Source of the DNA: Poa pratensis
Lineage: Eukaryota; Streptophyta; Magnoliopsida; Poales; Poaceae
Direction of reading: 5' to 3'
Length of the DNA stretch: 64,000 nt
NCBI GenBank assembly: GCA_947311845.1
Contig: CAMZMU010000080.1
Coordinates: 48,282,381 to 48,346,380 of the forward strand
Of the stretch, positions 30,115 to 40,729 are shown in pieces. The notes beneath the pieces were generated by a model. That model searched no databases. It saw only the letters and a list, made by a program, of their open reading frames with translations, and was not told the origin of the DNA. A program made the translations under genes and the position numbers. Positions within the stretch are counted from its first letter, which is position 1; each line of letters opens with the position of its first letter.

Positions 30115-31786
30115 GCTCTAACCACCAATGTTCAAGTGGAAGAAGACCAAAGATGCAATTTGTTTCAAACAAGAGCGGGAATCAATGGAAAGTCCATCAA
30201 GGTCATCATAGATGGTGGAAGTTGCCACAACTTAGCGAGCAAGGACCTTTGTGATAAGCTCAACTTGAAGTTCAAGAAGCACCCACATCCTTACCACGTG
30301 CAATGGTTGAGTGATACCGGAGCCGTCAAGATTCAACACATGGTGCAAGTGTCCTTCAAGATTGGAGCCTATGAAGATACCGTGGATTGTGATGTTGTGC
30401 CTATGACCGTTTGTCACTTACTTCTTGGACGTCCTTGGCAATTTGATAAGGGTGCTATGCATGATGGAAGGACAAATTACTATAGCTTCAAGAACAACGA
30501 CAAGACCTTCGTCCTTCGTCCCATGACACCAAGTCAAGTCATCACCGACAACGCCAAGACTATTGTAAGGGCACAACAAGATCGTTCGTCTAGTGAGATG
30601 AGTAGTGAGCGAGAGACCCACCATAAAGTGAGTGAGAGCCACAAGCCAAATGAGAGTGATACTTGAAAGAGAGTTCCCACAAAATTTACACTATTTGCCA
30701 CAAAGAGAGAGATGAGGGAGTTGAGAGAGAACCCATCCACCCTCCACTATGTGCTCATATGCAAGGGCGAAGTTTCTATGACTAACACTTTCACAAACCT
30801 TCCTCCATTTTTGTTGTCTCTTTTGAAGGACTTTGTAGATGTCTTCCCTCAAGAAGTGCCACCGGGACTACCTCCTCTACGCGGAATCGAGCACCGCGTC
30901 GACCTTGTTCCCGGCGCACCGCTACCAAACCACGCTCCTTACCGCACCAACCCCGAGGAGACAAAGTAGATCGAGCGGCAAATACTAGAACTTCTTGCCA
31001 TGGGACATATCCGCGAGAGCTTGAGTCCGTGCGCCGTGCCCGTCATCTTGGTACCCAAGCACGACAACACTCTTCGCCTTTGCATGGATTGTCGCCCCAT
31101 CAACGCCATCACTGTTCGGTATCGCCATCCTATCCCTCGACTTGATGATATGCTTGATGAGCTTTGTGGTTACGCTATATTCTCCAAAATTGATCTTAAA
31201 AGTGGATATCACCAAATAAGAATGTGTGAAGGTGATGAATGGAAGACCGCATTTAAAACAAAGCTTGGTCTTTATGAGTGGCTCGTCATGCCATTTGGTC
31301 TTTCCAATGCACCTTCTACATTTATGCGTCTCATGAATCATGTTTTGCGTCCTTTCATTGGGAAAATTGTTGTGGTATACTTTGACGACATCCTTATTTA
31401 TAGCAAATCTTTGGAAGAGAACACTTCTCATGTTGCTCAAGTTTTGTTGGTTCATCGCAATGAAAAGCTTTATACAAATCTTTCTAAGTGCACTTTTGCC
31501 ACCAACAAACTTGTTTTCTTGGGTTTTGTTGTTTCTTCGGATGGAGTCGAAGTCGATGAAGCAAAGATACAAGCAATTCGGACTTGGCCTTTTTCGATGT
31601 AACTTAAGGAGTTGAGACGTTTTCTTGGTTTTGCCGGATTTTACCGCCGATTCATCAAAGATTTCTCCACAATTGCTTGCCCCCTCCATGAACTTACCAA
31701 GAAAAATGTACCTTTCATTTGGGGCAATGCACATGATTTTGCTTTCAATGAGCTCAAACGGATATTAACCGAAGCACCACTCCTAG
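30115..31786 (+). pseudogene. E6 gag-pol, left part (family A)
   Basis: The frame begins in mid-polyprotein (LTTNVQVEEDQRCNLFQ) fused to the LTR end. Protease motif VIIDGGSCHNLASKDLC, CHLLLGRPWQF, then RT with DIPLIKE blocks shared with E1 and the catalytic [14 protein letters not shown]. Three in-frame stops are visible where E1 or E4 has a sense codon: near 30,664 (TGA in place of a Ser codon), near 30,967 (TAG for Glu) and near 31,601 (TAA for Ser). E7 cuts it inside the RNase H region (LTEAPLL) and it resumes at 51,871. Confidence 0.87.
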
Positions 31787-33663
31787 TGATAAGGGGTTGC
31801 CCGATCTTCTCAGTGAGCTGCGGGTAGATGGATGATGGTGGAAGATAACTTGCGAGAATCCGACGAACTCGCCGGCTGCTCCCCTGTTGCCAATGCAACA
31901 GCTCTTCAACCCAATAGATATTCGCGACGCCTCACACCGGTGCAACGTAGCCGCCGACCACGAAGCGGTTTCTGCAATCTACTAATTCCCAGTGGAACAA
32001 CAGATCACACTCAAACTTTGGTAGCAAGAACCTCCAGATCGCAACAAAGTTGAGGGGTGAATTCCTGATCGCAACAGAATTCTGATAGATGAATGCTTTA
32101 GCAATCCAATCTAGGGTTTATCTTAAACGTGGTCTAACCTAAAAGATACATCGCAAGGCTAAATATATAGCCGGACAACCAACACGCAGGTCGGTAACAA
32201 ACTGAATCGTATCTCTCCATATCTCTCTTAATGGGCCTTCCTAAAATTAAATAATCTTGCCCACCTAATTTATTTGGACGCTGCAAACAAAAGCATGTAA
32301 TCAGCCAATTCCCTCACGTACAAATGCTTGGCCAACATGCGCACATGGAATTCTCAACTGATCTCTCGCCCTCTCCAGCCTCTTGAGAGTCGACTCCCGA
32401 AAGCCGCCGGCGCCCCTGGCTTTCTCCCTCTCCGCTGGCGCTGCCGGCCGGCGAGAAGATAGCTCAGGTGGTCTGCCCCCCTCTGTAAATAGTAGGTTAG
32501 GTTCTGCTAGTAGTTTGCCTCGATGGCGTCTTGGCGTTATGCCGGTCTGGAGTGAGTCGCCGGAGTTGGGCCGTATCCGGTGGCTGCCGCTGGCTCTCCT
32601 CCTCTCTGTGGCGCTCCGGTGGTCGGAGCAGGAGGCAGGGATTGTGGAGGCCGTCGGGATCTCCGTAAATAAGGCCAAGGTCGGCAGCGGTTCAGCTTGG
32701 TCTTCTTGTTTGGTCGTTCTTCCTCCTACTGCTCACCATGGTGGTGGGGTGAGGTGGGGGGCGGTTGGTGCAGGTGGAGCTGCTGAGGTGCTGCAGGGAA
32801 GAAGTGGTGCTGCTAGCTGGAGTTCATCCTCGTCGGCCCTTGTTTGGCCGTCGACTCAACAAGCCATAGGGCGGCTGCTCCTTTCCCTGATGCTTAGGCG
32901 TCAGGTGTTCAACCTCCTTTGGAGGCCCCTCCCTCGAGGATTCGCGGCGGCGCATGGCTTCCTGCTGCGGCCAAGTGGTGTAGTCCTCGGCCATGGTGTG
33001 GAAGGTCGCCGTGCTCGTCCTCTGCTCACTGGCGGCGGAGAGGGACCCGATTGCTTTTCTACATTTCTTTGTAGGGTCCTTTATGTAATTGTTGAGGTCC
33101 AGTCTCTACTTGCTATATTCGCTAGGGACCTCTATGTAACTTGTACCTCACCGCTGATGGCAATGGAAAGCACCTAGGCCCTTCGGGGCCTTTCCCTGTT
33201 CAAAAAAAAAAAAAAAAAAACATGCGCACATGGATGGCAGGGCTGTTCCTTGGCCATCATGCATGCAACGCACATGCATGGCAGTGCTAGGGCCCACCTC
33301 AATGACTTCTTGGCCTGCCTCCATCGATCATACATGCATCGTGTCATACCACATAGCTGAATGGCTGCATCTGCTTCTGCTTGTAGACGTGAACTGAATC
33401 CATTTGCTGATCGTCTAGTGGTCGCCGTCCTCGCGTGTCTGCTGGTCGCCGTCCTCCCTCTTCTCCCGCTGGCGCCATTTTGACGGATGCCAAATCTAAT
33501 CAAATAATAATACAATGATTTAGATAGTATATAATTCTGAGATATCAAAGTATTATTTTTAGCTAGGATTAAATTCACCTGATAATAATATTCAGTTAGG
33601 CTTAATATTTCCTTCCAGTTCAAACATAAATAATCACTATAATTTATAGATATATCCTCATCA
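31787..33663 (-). repeat. 3' LTR of E7 (about 992 bp plus a retroposon)
   Basis: The plus strand runs TGATAAGG… to …ATATCCTCATCA. A poly(A) retroposon (32,350-33,220) splits it; the mate (36,840-37,187 plus 51,228-51,870, about 991 bp) has the empty site. Minus-sense frames near 33,490-33,660 encode a diverged relative of the family B tail (YYQVN, SQNYILSKSLYYYLIRF). Confidence 0.9.
32350..33220 (+). mobile_element. Poly(A)-tailed retroposon with a 14-16 bp target duplication
   Basis: An 871-bp GC-rich insert ends in a 19-A tract (33,202-33,220). It is bordered by CATGCGCACATGGA at 32,336-32,349 and 33,221-33,234 (16 bp if two A are counted). The E7 partner LTR at 51,431-51,444 has this target once and no insert. 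It was therefore copied in by a LINE-type mechanism. It may be a non-autonomous LINE derivative or a retroposed transcript. A 264-codon plus frame (32,383-33,177) fills most of it, but with no domain I recognise I do not call it a gene. Confidence 0.88.
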
Positions 33664-33674
33664 TCCTCCCTTTC
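33664..33674 (-). other. E7 polypurine tract
   Basis: The minus strand reads GAAAGGGAGGA against the 3' LTR; it has fewer G than the tracts of E2 and E8. Confidence 0.75.
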
Positions 33675-34451
33675 TTCAAGAAAAGCCGTCCGCGGCTTTG
33701 GATAAGCTGAAAGTGGAAGAAACAAAAAGAACAATGTGTATGCAAAGTATATGTATATATAGCAGGTTGTATCATGTTTGCAAACAGTATGATTATTCTC
33801 AAATGACAAAATGCAACGAAAATTGCAAGCATAGCACATATAATTGTCATAAGAGAACAAAGAAAATCTCAGCAATAAGCAATCATAATTGCAAGGATAA
33901 GTGAAGTCCATATAATCATGATCTTGACAAGGAACAAATATGTATAAAAATATGCATAATGTCTTATTATTCAGTATTAAATTAAGTGTCCTCACAGATG
34001 ATCGATGATCAAATTTCATGCTAGCAAGATCAAACCAATCCAAACGATGCAAATCATCAAATGTTTCATACCATGCTGCAGCTACGCTACTCTGATATGT
34101 AGAACCAAGCAATGACAATGCAGCACAAACAGGTGAATAGTTATGTCCATTATTTCCAGTACTTACGATGCAACTCAGTTTGCAAATATAAGTGAAGCAT
34201 AAATCAGTTTGGGACAAACAAGACGTATGTGCATAATCACATTCAAATCTAGCAAGATCAGAACAGTCCAACAAAGGTGATGCTACCTTTGGTCGCTGCG
34301 GTACATCAATTAGACTAGAATACATCATATTATCGTGACAATTAGGTATTGTCTCAAAGCAAAAAGATTCCGGCACATAGCATATATGACTGAAAACAGA
34401 ATGTTTTAGTTCAGCAATTTTATCATAGGTAATGCATATGTGATCCACCAA
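33675..34451 (-). CDS. E7 Cys-rich frame with a C-terminal hydrophobic segment
   Basis: About 260 codons are open from a T7 run at 34,456-34,450 down to the PPT and on into the LTR. There is no ATG at the start; the frame joins the protease-like frame by a one-base shift in that T run. The protein is rich in Cys (around 20), Tyr and Phe, with no domain I recognise. Residues about 230-250 (YIYIYFAYTLFFLFLPLSAY) are a candidate membrane segment, followed by the tail RTAFLEEREDDEDIS, which parallels [16 protein letters not shown] at the end of E8 Pol. The location between the protease and the PPT is where some LTR elements carry an extra third gene. Expression is unproven. Confidence 0.5.
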
Positions 34452-35478
34452 AAAAATTGTTGTTCATGCTATAGTCACCAATTAAATAGAATCGAAAACA
34501 ATTGGCATAGGTGCTAGAATTTACATATGAAATTTCAGAAATCTTATTCATAGCACAACTCATGGTAAGCGGTTCTTCTAGCATGATGTAATACAAAACA
34601 TCAGTCGGTGGTATTTTAGCAAGGATCTCTTTATGTGTAATCAGTACCACATGATCAAAATTCAAATTCAGCAATTTATCACATGGTGCTGAAATATGTT
34701 TGCATATCAAATCACAAGAATCAACCAGCAAAGAATTAGACTCACAAAGTGGCGCACATGCTGGTTGCAGCTCCGAATCAGTACCTATATCAATAGCAAT
34801 CTCCTCAAATATAGTAGGCACTAGAACATCGTCCCCAAACGGTGATGCAGGTTGTAACACAAATGGCTCCCTTTCTTCAAAAGCAACCTGCATATCACAA
34901 GAAACAACACTAGGAGTAGAGATGATTACATTAGTAGAAACCACACATGTATCATTAACTTTCACTCCTGAATTTTGTGGAACAAGCAAACTGTCACCCT
35001 GAATATTTATATGCGGAATAGCACATATGGTGGCAGCACTCGATGTATCAGTCGGAATAATAGGTGGACATAGGTTTTGACACCTAACCTCCTGAAATTT
35101 TTTAAGTCGTGTATATGCTAACCAAGTTTGCTTATTATTCCAGAGGATTTGGGGATCACGATGATCAGCACTAAAAACAATCTGAACCTCATCGCACCAT
35201 TTCTTTCCCAACAAAAGATGACAACTATTGAGCGTCCTAGGAATCACATCACAGTAAACGCGAACAGTATGGCCATAAATTGTTAGAGGAATACATGCGA
35301 TATGAGTAATTGGAAGTGATTCATCAAAAGCATCTAACATATATGGCGAAATTTTGCGACGTTTAACCAACTGCAGCCTTTCGACAACCTCAATACTTAC
35401 CAAGTTCGTGAAAGAACCATTATCAATGATAATTGTAGTACGTCTACCACTGATATCCGCCGTGAAGTGGAACAAACC
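34423..35478 (-). CDS. E7 retropepsin-like frame
   Basis: About 350 codons are open on the minus strand, immediately after a TAA (35,481-35,479). Near the start TTIIIDNGSFTNLVSIEVVERL corresponds to VIIDGGSCHNLASKEL of E2/E8, so the Asp of DNGS is the likely catalytic residue; CDVIPRTLNSCHLLLGKKW matches CDVVPMSVCHLLLGRPW. The second half (residues about 150-350) is an acidic Ser/Val-rich region without a known domain. RT never follows. The protein would be an aspartic protease or a capsid-associated relic. The frame ends at 34,423 just past the T7 run shared with the Cys-rich frame. Confidence 0.65.
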   Translation of the reverse strand, partial: GLFHFTADISGRRTTIIIDNGSFTNLVSIEVVERLQLVKRRKISPYMLDAFDESLPITHIACIPLTIYGHTVRVYCDVIPRTLNSCHLLLGKKWCDEVQIVFSADHRDPQILWNNKQTWLAYTRLKKFQEVRCQNLCPPIIPTDTSSAATICAIPHINIQGDSLLVPQNSGVKVNDTCVVSTNVIISTPSVVSCDMQVAFEEREPFVLQPASPFGDDVLVPTIFEEIAIDIGTDSELQPACAPLCESNSLLVDSCDLICKHISAPCDKLLNLNFDHVVLITHKEILAKIPPTDVLYYIMLEEPLTMSCAMNKISEISYVNSSTYANCFRFYLIGDYSMNNNFFGGSHMHYL

Positions 35479-35583
35479 TTAATCAGAATCAGCATCAGAT
35501 AGCACACCACAATCCTCCAACCAGAACAAGTCGCTGCACAAATGTTTTAAAGGTAATGGTTTCTCCTTGTGAGGAACAACCAT
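35479..35583 (-). CDS. E7 short first reading frame (34 residues)
   Basis: ATG at 35,583 and TAA at 35,481-35,479: MVVPHKEKPLPLKHLC… ending LSDADSD. It is in frame with the protease-like region, which begins at the next codon, so it could be read through or the TAA may be a decay mutation. It sits at the gag position after the leader but has none of the Gag core or zinc knuckle. Confidence 0.45.
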   Translation of the reverse strand: MVVPHKEKPLPLKHLCSDLFWLEDCGVLSDADSD

Positions 35584-36822
35584 TGTTAGTAAATACAAAG
35601 GATATTGCAGCTATGTATGAATATGGTGGAGCTCTCACAACTCACTCACAAAACCGAAAGAAATTGTGTATCTTACCGTTCCAAAGTGAATAGTAAAGCT
35701 TACCACTTGTAGGGACAGTACGTGCACGGATGGGGTGAAGCGAATATTATGCGTATCAAAGTGTCACACAACAAACCAGGGTATTTGGTGGAGCTTGGTT
35801 GGGATACCTAACAACACCGATTCACAAAGCCTAGTGTTGATCGTATGACACAAGAGACACTTAGAAACGCACACGGTGGAGATAAATGGGGCAATTGCAA
35901 CTCTGAAAATAAGCTAAAAAAATGATATATGTCGGAGTAATGCTCGTGTTGCAATGCACAGGAGAGACGCTAGCAAAAAGCTCAAAGATAAGGGCACAAG
36001 ATTGCTCAAAACTATTTAGTGCAAAGCAGAAGCTCCAAATAGAACTGAGATCACAATAATTTCCGGCCTTTTATTTTTCGTGGTACTGTAGCTACGGTAT
36101 TTCCGAACTTTTTTTCTCTCTCTCTTTTTTTTATATACTCTTTTTTTATTTTCTCTTTTAACCAGGCCACACAAATATGTCACGGGAGCACACGTAAAAT
36201 CTGCCAGAAAATATGCACTTTACAGAAACCTACACGTGAGCAGCCCTTGAGCAACGGAGATGCTAGTCTCGTAGGAAAGTTCTACACAAAGAATAGACTG
36301 GCTTTTACCTAGGTTTTACCAAAAGGAAGACTCAAAAGGATACGGACTAGACAAAGAAAAGGAAATCCTAACGAGAAGTATACTCGAACACGAACGAGGC
36401 ACACACCAGCTCGTCCAGGGACTAAGACACGACACAGCCAAAGGACAAGAAAAAAAATCTAAACAGAATTAAACTTTTCCAGGGACTCATGCGTGCGGAA
36501 GAAAAGAACCAAGCAACTCGGCCACGATCAGCGCATGCCAGACGTTGTCGCGGAGCTTGATTTCCGTGGCAGCACTGCGGATCACAACAAACAAGAAAAC
36601 GAGGACTCCGACGATGATGAAAACTGACTCGGAAAATCTAGACGCAACTAACTCAGATCGGAAGGAAAGTAACGCAAAGAGGACACACAATCAGCAGCTA
36701 AACTCGATCAAACGGTGCGATCTAAGGCTATGGCAAATATTTTTGTGGGGCTTTTTCTGTATAGGACGAAAAACAGTAAATTTACGGGGATGGATTGGTT
36801 GATGCTCACCGAGTAAACGCTG
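35584..36822 (-). other. E7 untranslated leader
   Basis: A 1.24-kb leader with no gene. It keeps the order of landmarks found in E2 and E8 leaders (TCTTACCGTTCCAAAGTGAAT, ACAAACCAGGGTA, GCACACGGTGGA, CTGTAGCTAC, CTAGTCTCGTAGG). Long pyrimidine runs occur near 36,110-36,160. Confidence 0.65.
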
Positions 36823-36836
36823 GAGCTCTGATACCA
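36823..36836 (-). other. E7 primer-binding site (tRNA-iMet type)
   Basis: The minus strand reads TGGTATCAGAGCTC, three bases inside the LTR end at 36,840. Confidence 0.9.
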
Positions 36837-36839
36837 AGA

Positions 36840-37187
36840 TGATAAGGGGTTGCCCGATCTTTTCAGTGAGCTGCGGGTAGATGGATGATGGTGGAAGATA
36901 ACTTGCGAGAATCCGACGAACTCTCCGGCTGCTCCCCTGTTGCCAATGCAACAGCTCTTCAACCCAATGGATATTCGCGACGCCTCACACCGGTGCAACG
37001 TAGCCGCCGACCACGAAGCGGTTTCTGCAATCTACTAATTCCCAGTGGAACAACAGATCACACTCAAACTTTGGTAGCAAGAACCTCCAGATCGCAACAA
37101 AGTGGAGTGGTGAATCCTGATCGCAACAAAGAGGAATTCTGATAGATAAATGCTTTAGCAATCTAATCTAGGGTTTATCTTAAACGT
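36840..37187 (-). repeat. E7 5' LTR, inner part
   Basis: The plus strand starts TGATAAGGGG and is cut by E8 after …TATCTTAAACGT. It rejoins at 51,228 once E8 and one AACGT copy are removed. Confidence 0.93.
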
Positions 37188-38124
37188 TGATATGGGGTGG
37201 CCCGATCTTCTCGTTGAGCACGTCGATGAATGGTGGATAACTCGCGAGACGCTGACGATCTCTCCGGCTGTTCCCCGTTGCCAATGCAACAGATCTTCAA
37301 CCCTATGGATATTCGCAACACCACACGCTTGCGCACGTAGCCGCCGACTACGATGCGGTCTTGTTATCTTCTAATTCCCAGTGGAACAGCAGACAACACT
37401 CGAACCTTGCAGAAGTAAACACCTGATCGAAACGAATTGGTGTGGATAAATTCAGAGGAACAATCTGTTCTGTCTAGAATCTACGGTTTATGTTTAACGT
37501 AGTCTAAAAACCAAAAGCCACGAATTACAAGCCTATATAAAGGTTGCTGGACGTCCAACTTAGGGTTGGGGTCGAAAACAACCATATCTCTAACTTGCCT
37601 AATTTAAAAGGACTCTATTTGGAAACTGACAGGAAACAGCCGCCGACTTGTTTTGGTCACCGAGCCTCGTACATGTCGAACCGGGAGTTGGGGTCGGACC
37701 CGTTGGAAAGTATTTGTAATTTCCTTTCCAACCCATGCTTCGTTGTATTATTTGGACTTCATATGAAAAATCCTTGGCTGTTTCAAATTCGGGACTTCTG
37801 TCAGTCCGAATCGGATATCTCTTCCTTGATGGCTCCACTTCCTCCCTCGCCTCCCTCGTGCTTGCCATCTTCATTAGCGCGCTCCATGCCTCCTCCAATG
37901 TTTGTGTTATCAATAAACCTGATCATACACAAGTGCATAGATTTAGGTAGTATAAAATTCTCATTAACACAAACAACATATTCAGCTAAGAGTGAGTTCA
38001 CCTGTTGCTCAAGTAACTTTGCACGAGCTCTTGTCATTGGTCCAATCCTGACTTCATTGGGCTTGTCTTGTACAGCAACATCTTCTATTGGAAAAGATGG
38101 TAAAGACTAGGGATGTCCTCATCA
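37188..38124 (-). repeat. 3' LTR of E8 (937 bp)
   Basis: The plus strand runs TGATATGGGGTGG… to …GATGTCCTCATCA. It is 31 bp shorter than the mate (50,255-51,222), mainly because the mate has a small poly(A) insertion. One G is missing near 38,109 (AAAGACTAG against AAAGGACTAG), which breaks the tail frame here. Confidence 0.93.
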
Positions 38125-38137
38125 TCCTCCCCCCCTT
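38125..38137 (-). other. E8 polypurine tract
   Basis: The minus strand reads AAGGGGGGGAGGA, identical to E2. Confidence 0.9.
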
Positions 38138-39589
38138 GAAAAGGCGTCGACCTCGACGCATCAAGGTCATCTCCAGTATATGGCGTCAAATCAGCAACAT
38201 TGAATGAATTACTAACGCCAAACTCATCAGCAGGAAGGTCAATCTTGTATGCATTATCATTGATCTTTGCAAGCACTTTATAAGGTCCAGCACCTCGCGG
38301 CATCAACTTAGACTTGCGCAGATTTGGAAACCTATGCTTGCAGAAGAGTACCCAAACCATGTCACCCGGCTGGAACAATACCTCCTTGCGCTTCTTGTTA
38401 ACACGATCAGCTGTATGCTTACCCTTCTTCTCAATTGCCTCCTTTGTCTTCTCATGTATCTTCTTCACAAAATCAGCACGCTTCGATGCCCCCATGTTCA
38501 CCCTTTCATGTGTTGGAAGCGGCAGCAAGTCAAGTCGTGTAATGGGTTTGAAACCATAGACCACCTCAAACGGACATAGCTGCGTGGTTGAGTGCACCGC
38601 CCTGTTATATGCAAACTCCACATGCGGCAAACAATCTTCCCACTCACGCAGATTCTTCTTGATCATGGCTCGCAGCAACGTTGAGAGTGTGCGATTTACC
38701 ACCTCCGTTTGTCCATCAGTTTGGGGATGACAAGTGGTACTCAACAGCAGCTTTGTACCAAGCTTGCCCCAAAGTGTCTTCCAAAAGTATCTCATGAACC
38801 ATCACGGTCAGAAACAATCGTCCTTGGTACTCCATGTAAGCGCACGATGACCCTGAAAAACAGATTAGCAATATGCGACGCATCGTCGCTTTTGTGGCAG
38901 GCAATAAAATGTGACATCTTAGAAAAACGATCTACTACCACAAATATTGAATCATGTCCTCTCCTGGTTCGAGGCAATCCCAAAACAAAATCCATGCTTA
39001 TGTCCTCCCATGGAGTTGTAGGTGCAGGAAGAGGAGTATACAAACCGTGAGGCTTCAGCTTGGACTTTGCCTTGATGCAAGTAATACAACGTTTAACAAA
39101 CCTGTCCACATCACGCCTCATCCTTGGCCAATAAAAATGATCAGCGAGCATAAGCAACGTCTTCTCACGTCCAAAATGTCCCATCAAACCGCCACCATGT
39201 GATTCCTGCAACAATAGCAAACGCACGGACGATTCTGGGACACACAATTTGTTAGCTCGAAACAAGTACCCATCATGTATATGATATTTTTCCCACGCTT
39301 TAACAACAGAACACTTAGCAAAAGGCATGGCAAAATTAGTATCATTAGCATATAAGTCACGCAAACTCTCTAAACCAGGAACTTGCACATCCAATTGTGT
39401 CAATAACATACTTTTCCTAGATAAAGCATCAGCAACAACATTGTCTTTTCCTTTTTTATACTTAATAATGTATGGGAAAGATTCAATGAATTCAACCCAC
39501 TTAGCATGACGTCTATTCAAGTTTGATTGGCTCTTTAAAAACTTCAAAGCCTCATGATCAGAATGTATGATAAATTCTTTTGGCCTCAA
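38138..39589 (-). pseudogene. E8 RNase H C-terminus and integrase (decayed)
   Basis: From 39,589: [15 protein letters not shown] and NVVADALSR (RNase H), then the integrase zinc site (SHGGGLMGH … CITC), MDFVLGLPR and IVSDRD. A small deletion at about 38,795 (after SDRD) shifts the frame; the core resumes with [14 protein letters not shown] and TEVVNR. The C-terminal region ([38 protein letters not shown]) is complete, ending [12 protein letters not shown] over the PPT. No chromodomain is evident. A TGA replaces Trp just upstream at about 39,600. Confidence 0.87.
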
Positions 39590-39961
39590 ATAATGTTGTC
39601 AAACCTCAAGAACACGAACAAGAGCATACAATTCTTTATCATAAACAGGATAGTTCAATTGTGCACCATTTAATTTTTCAGAGAAAAATGCAATTGGTTT
39701 ACCCTCTTGCATCAACACACCACCTATTCCAATACCACTAGCATCACATTCTATATCAAAGTGCTTATTGAAATCAGGAAGTACAAGCAAAGGTGCAGTA
39801 ATCAAACGACGTTTCAGCTCCTCAAATGCAGAATCTTGGGCTGCGCCCCACACAAACTCAACACCTTTTTTAGTTAGATCATTTAAAGGTGCAGCAATGG
39901 TACTGAAATCTTTCACAAAACGTATATAGAAACCAGCAAGACCATGAAAGCTTCGTACTTG
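39590..39961 (-). pseudogene. E8 RT end and RNase H N-terminus
   Basis: This minus-strand piece between E12 and the TGA at about 39,600 encodes [36 protein letters not shown] and [19 protein letters not shown]12 interrupts it at 39,962-39,966. Confidence 0.88.
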
Positions 39962-39966
39962 ACTAA

Positions 39967-40637
39967 TGTTGGAGGGGTCTCTGCGCTTCCGCGCGCGCCC
40001 AGTGGTGCATACGCCATCACGCCCTGTGCGAGAGGGCCATCAAAGCTATACCACAGGGGTGTCGTGCCTCCCGTGCACTAGACGCGTCCGGGCCTTTGGC
40101 CCTGTGTCGGGGGCACGTCCAGCACATCGGAGACTAGCCCCACAAGGGATGACAGGCATGCGTCGAGGGCGCGTCCAAGGCGATGGAGGCCAAGCGTGGA
40201 CCACATTACCTGACAAAGATTGGACGGCCGTTGGAAGGCAAGCTTCCCTAGGGAATACGTCTCCCCCCATTCCCAGCGGCTAGTTTGTCGGGATATTCAG
40301 GTGGAATATTCTTGTAAGATTCTATGTAAGGACCATAGTACCCCTCAGTGTGTGTTGTGGACCAAGGGACGGATATGTAATTTCATGCTAGGCCCTCCTT
40401 TTCCTATAAATAGAGGAGGCCCTCTCCCATTTGGGAGGGGGACAAATCTGAAATATATGATAGCTTTGTTGAATGTTTGCCATGTTTGTTGGTCTTGTAC
40501 CATTGGAGGGTGGCCTCGCGTCGGGCGTCGACGCGGCACGTGTGTCTCCGCCTCTTGCATCCCGCACACCCCTCGTCGGTCCTTACACTTGCACGGGGGT
40601 GCCATAAAGTTTACTGCCTAGCCTTTACGCTACGACA
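39967..40637 (+). repeat. E12 5' LTR (671 bp)
   Basis: It starts TGTTGGAGG and ends CTACGACA. By eye it differs from the right LTR at about nine positions (near 1.3%), which suggests a fairly recent insertion. Confidence 0.93.
40405..40412 (+). promoter_or_regulatory. TATA box of the E12 5' LTR
   Basis: TATAAATA in TCCTATAAATAGAGGAGG; the copy in the right LTR is at 46,022-46,029. Confidence 0.65.
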
Positions 40638-40638
40638 G

Positions 40639-40657
40639 TTGGCGCCGTCTGTGGGAA
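40639..40657 (+). other. E12 primer-binding site
   Basis: TTGGCGCCGTCTGTGGGAAC begins two bases after the LTR. It differs from the iMet site of the A and B families. The TGGCGCCG start resembles plant PBSs usually matched to other tRNAs; I cannot assign the tRNA with certainty. Confidence 0.7.
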
Positions 40658-40729
40658 CCTAGCAAGAAGCCATGTAACCAGGAGACCGCGACCGTCGAAG
40701 ACCGACGTGATGGGCACTGCCCCATGGCA

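Noticed and set aside
32383..33177. 264-codon plus frame filling the retroposon
   Set aside because: GC-rich, no recognisable domain, and the insert looks like a retroposed non-coding or untranslated sequence; kept only as part of the mobile element.
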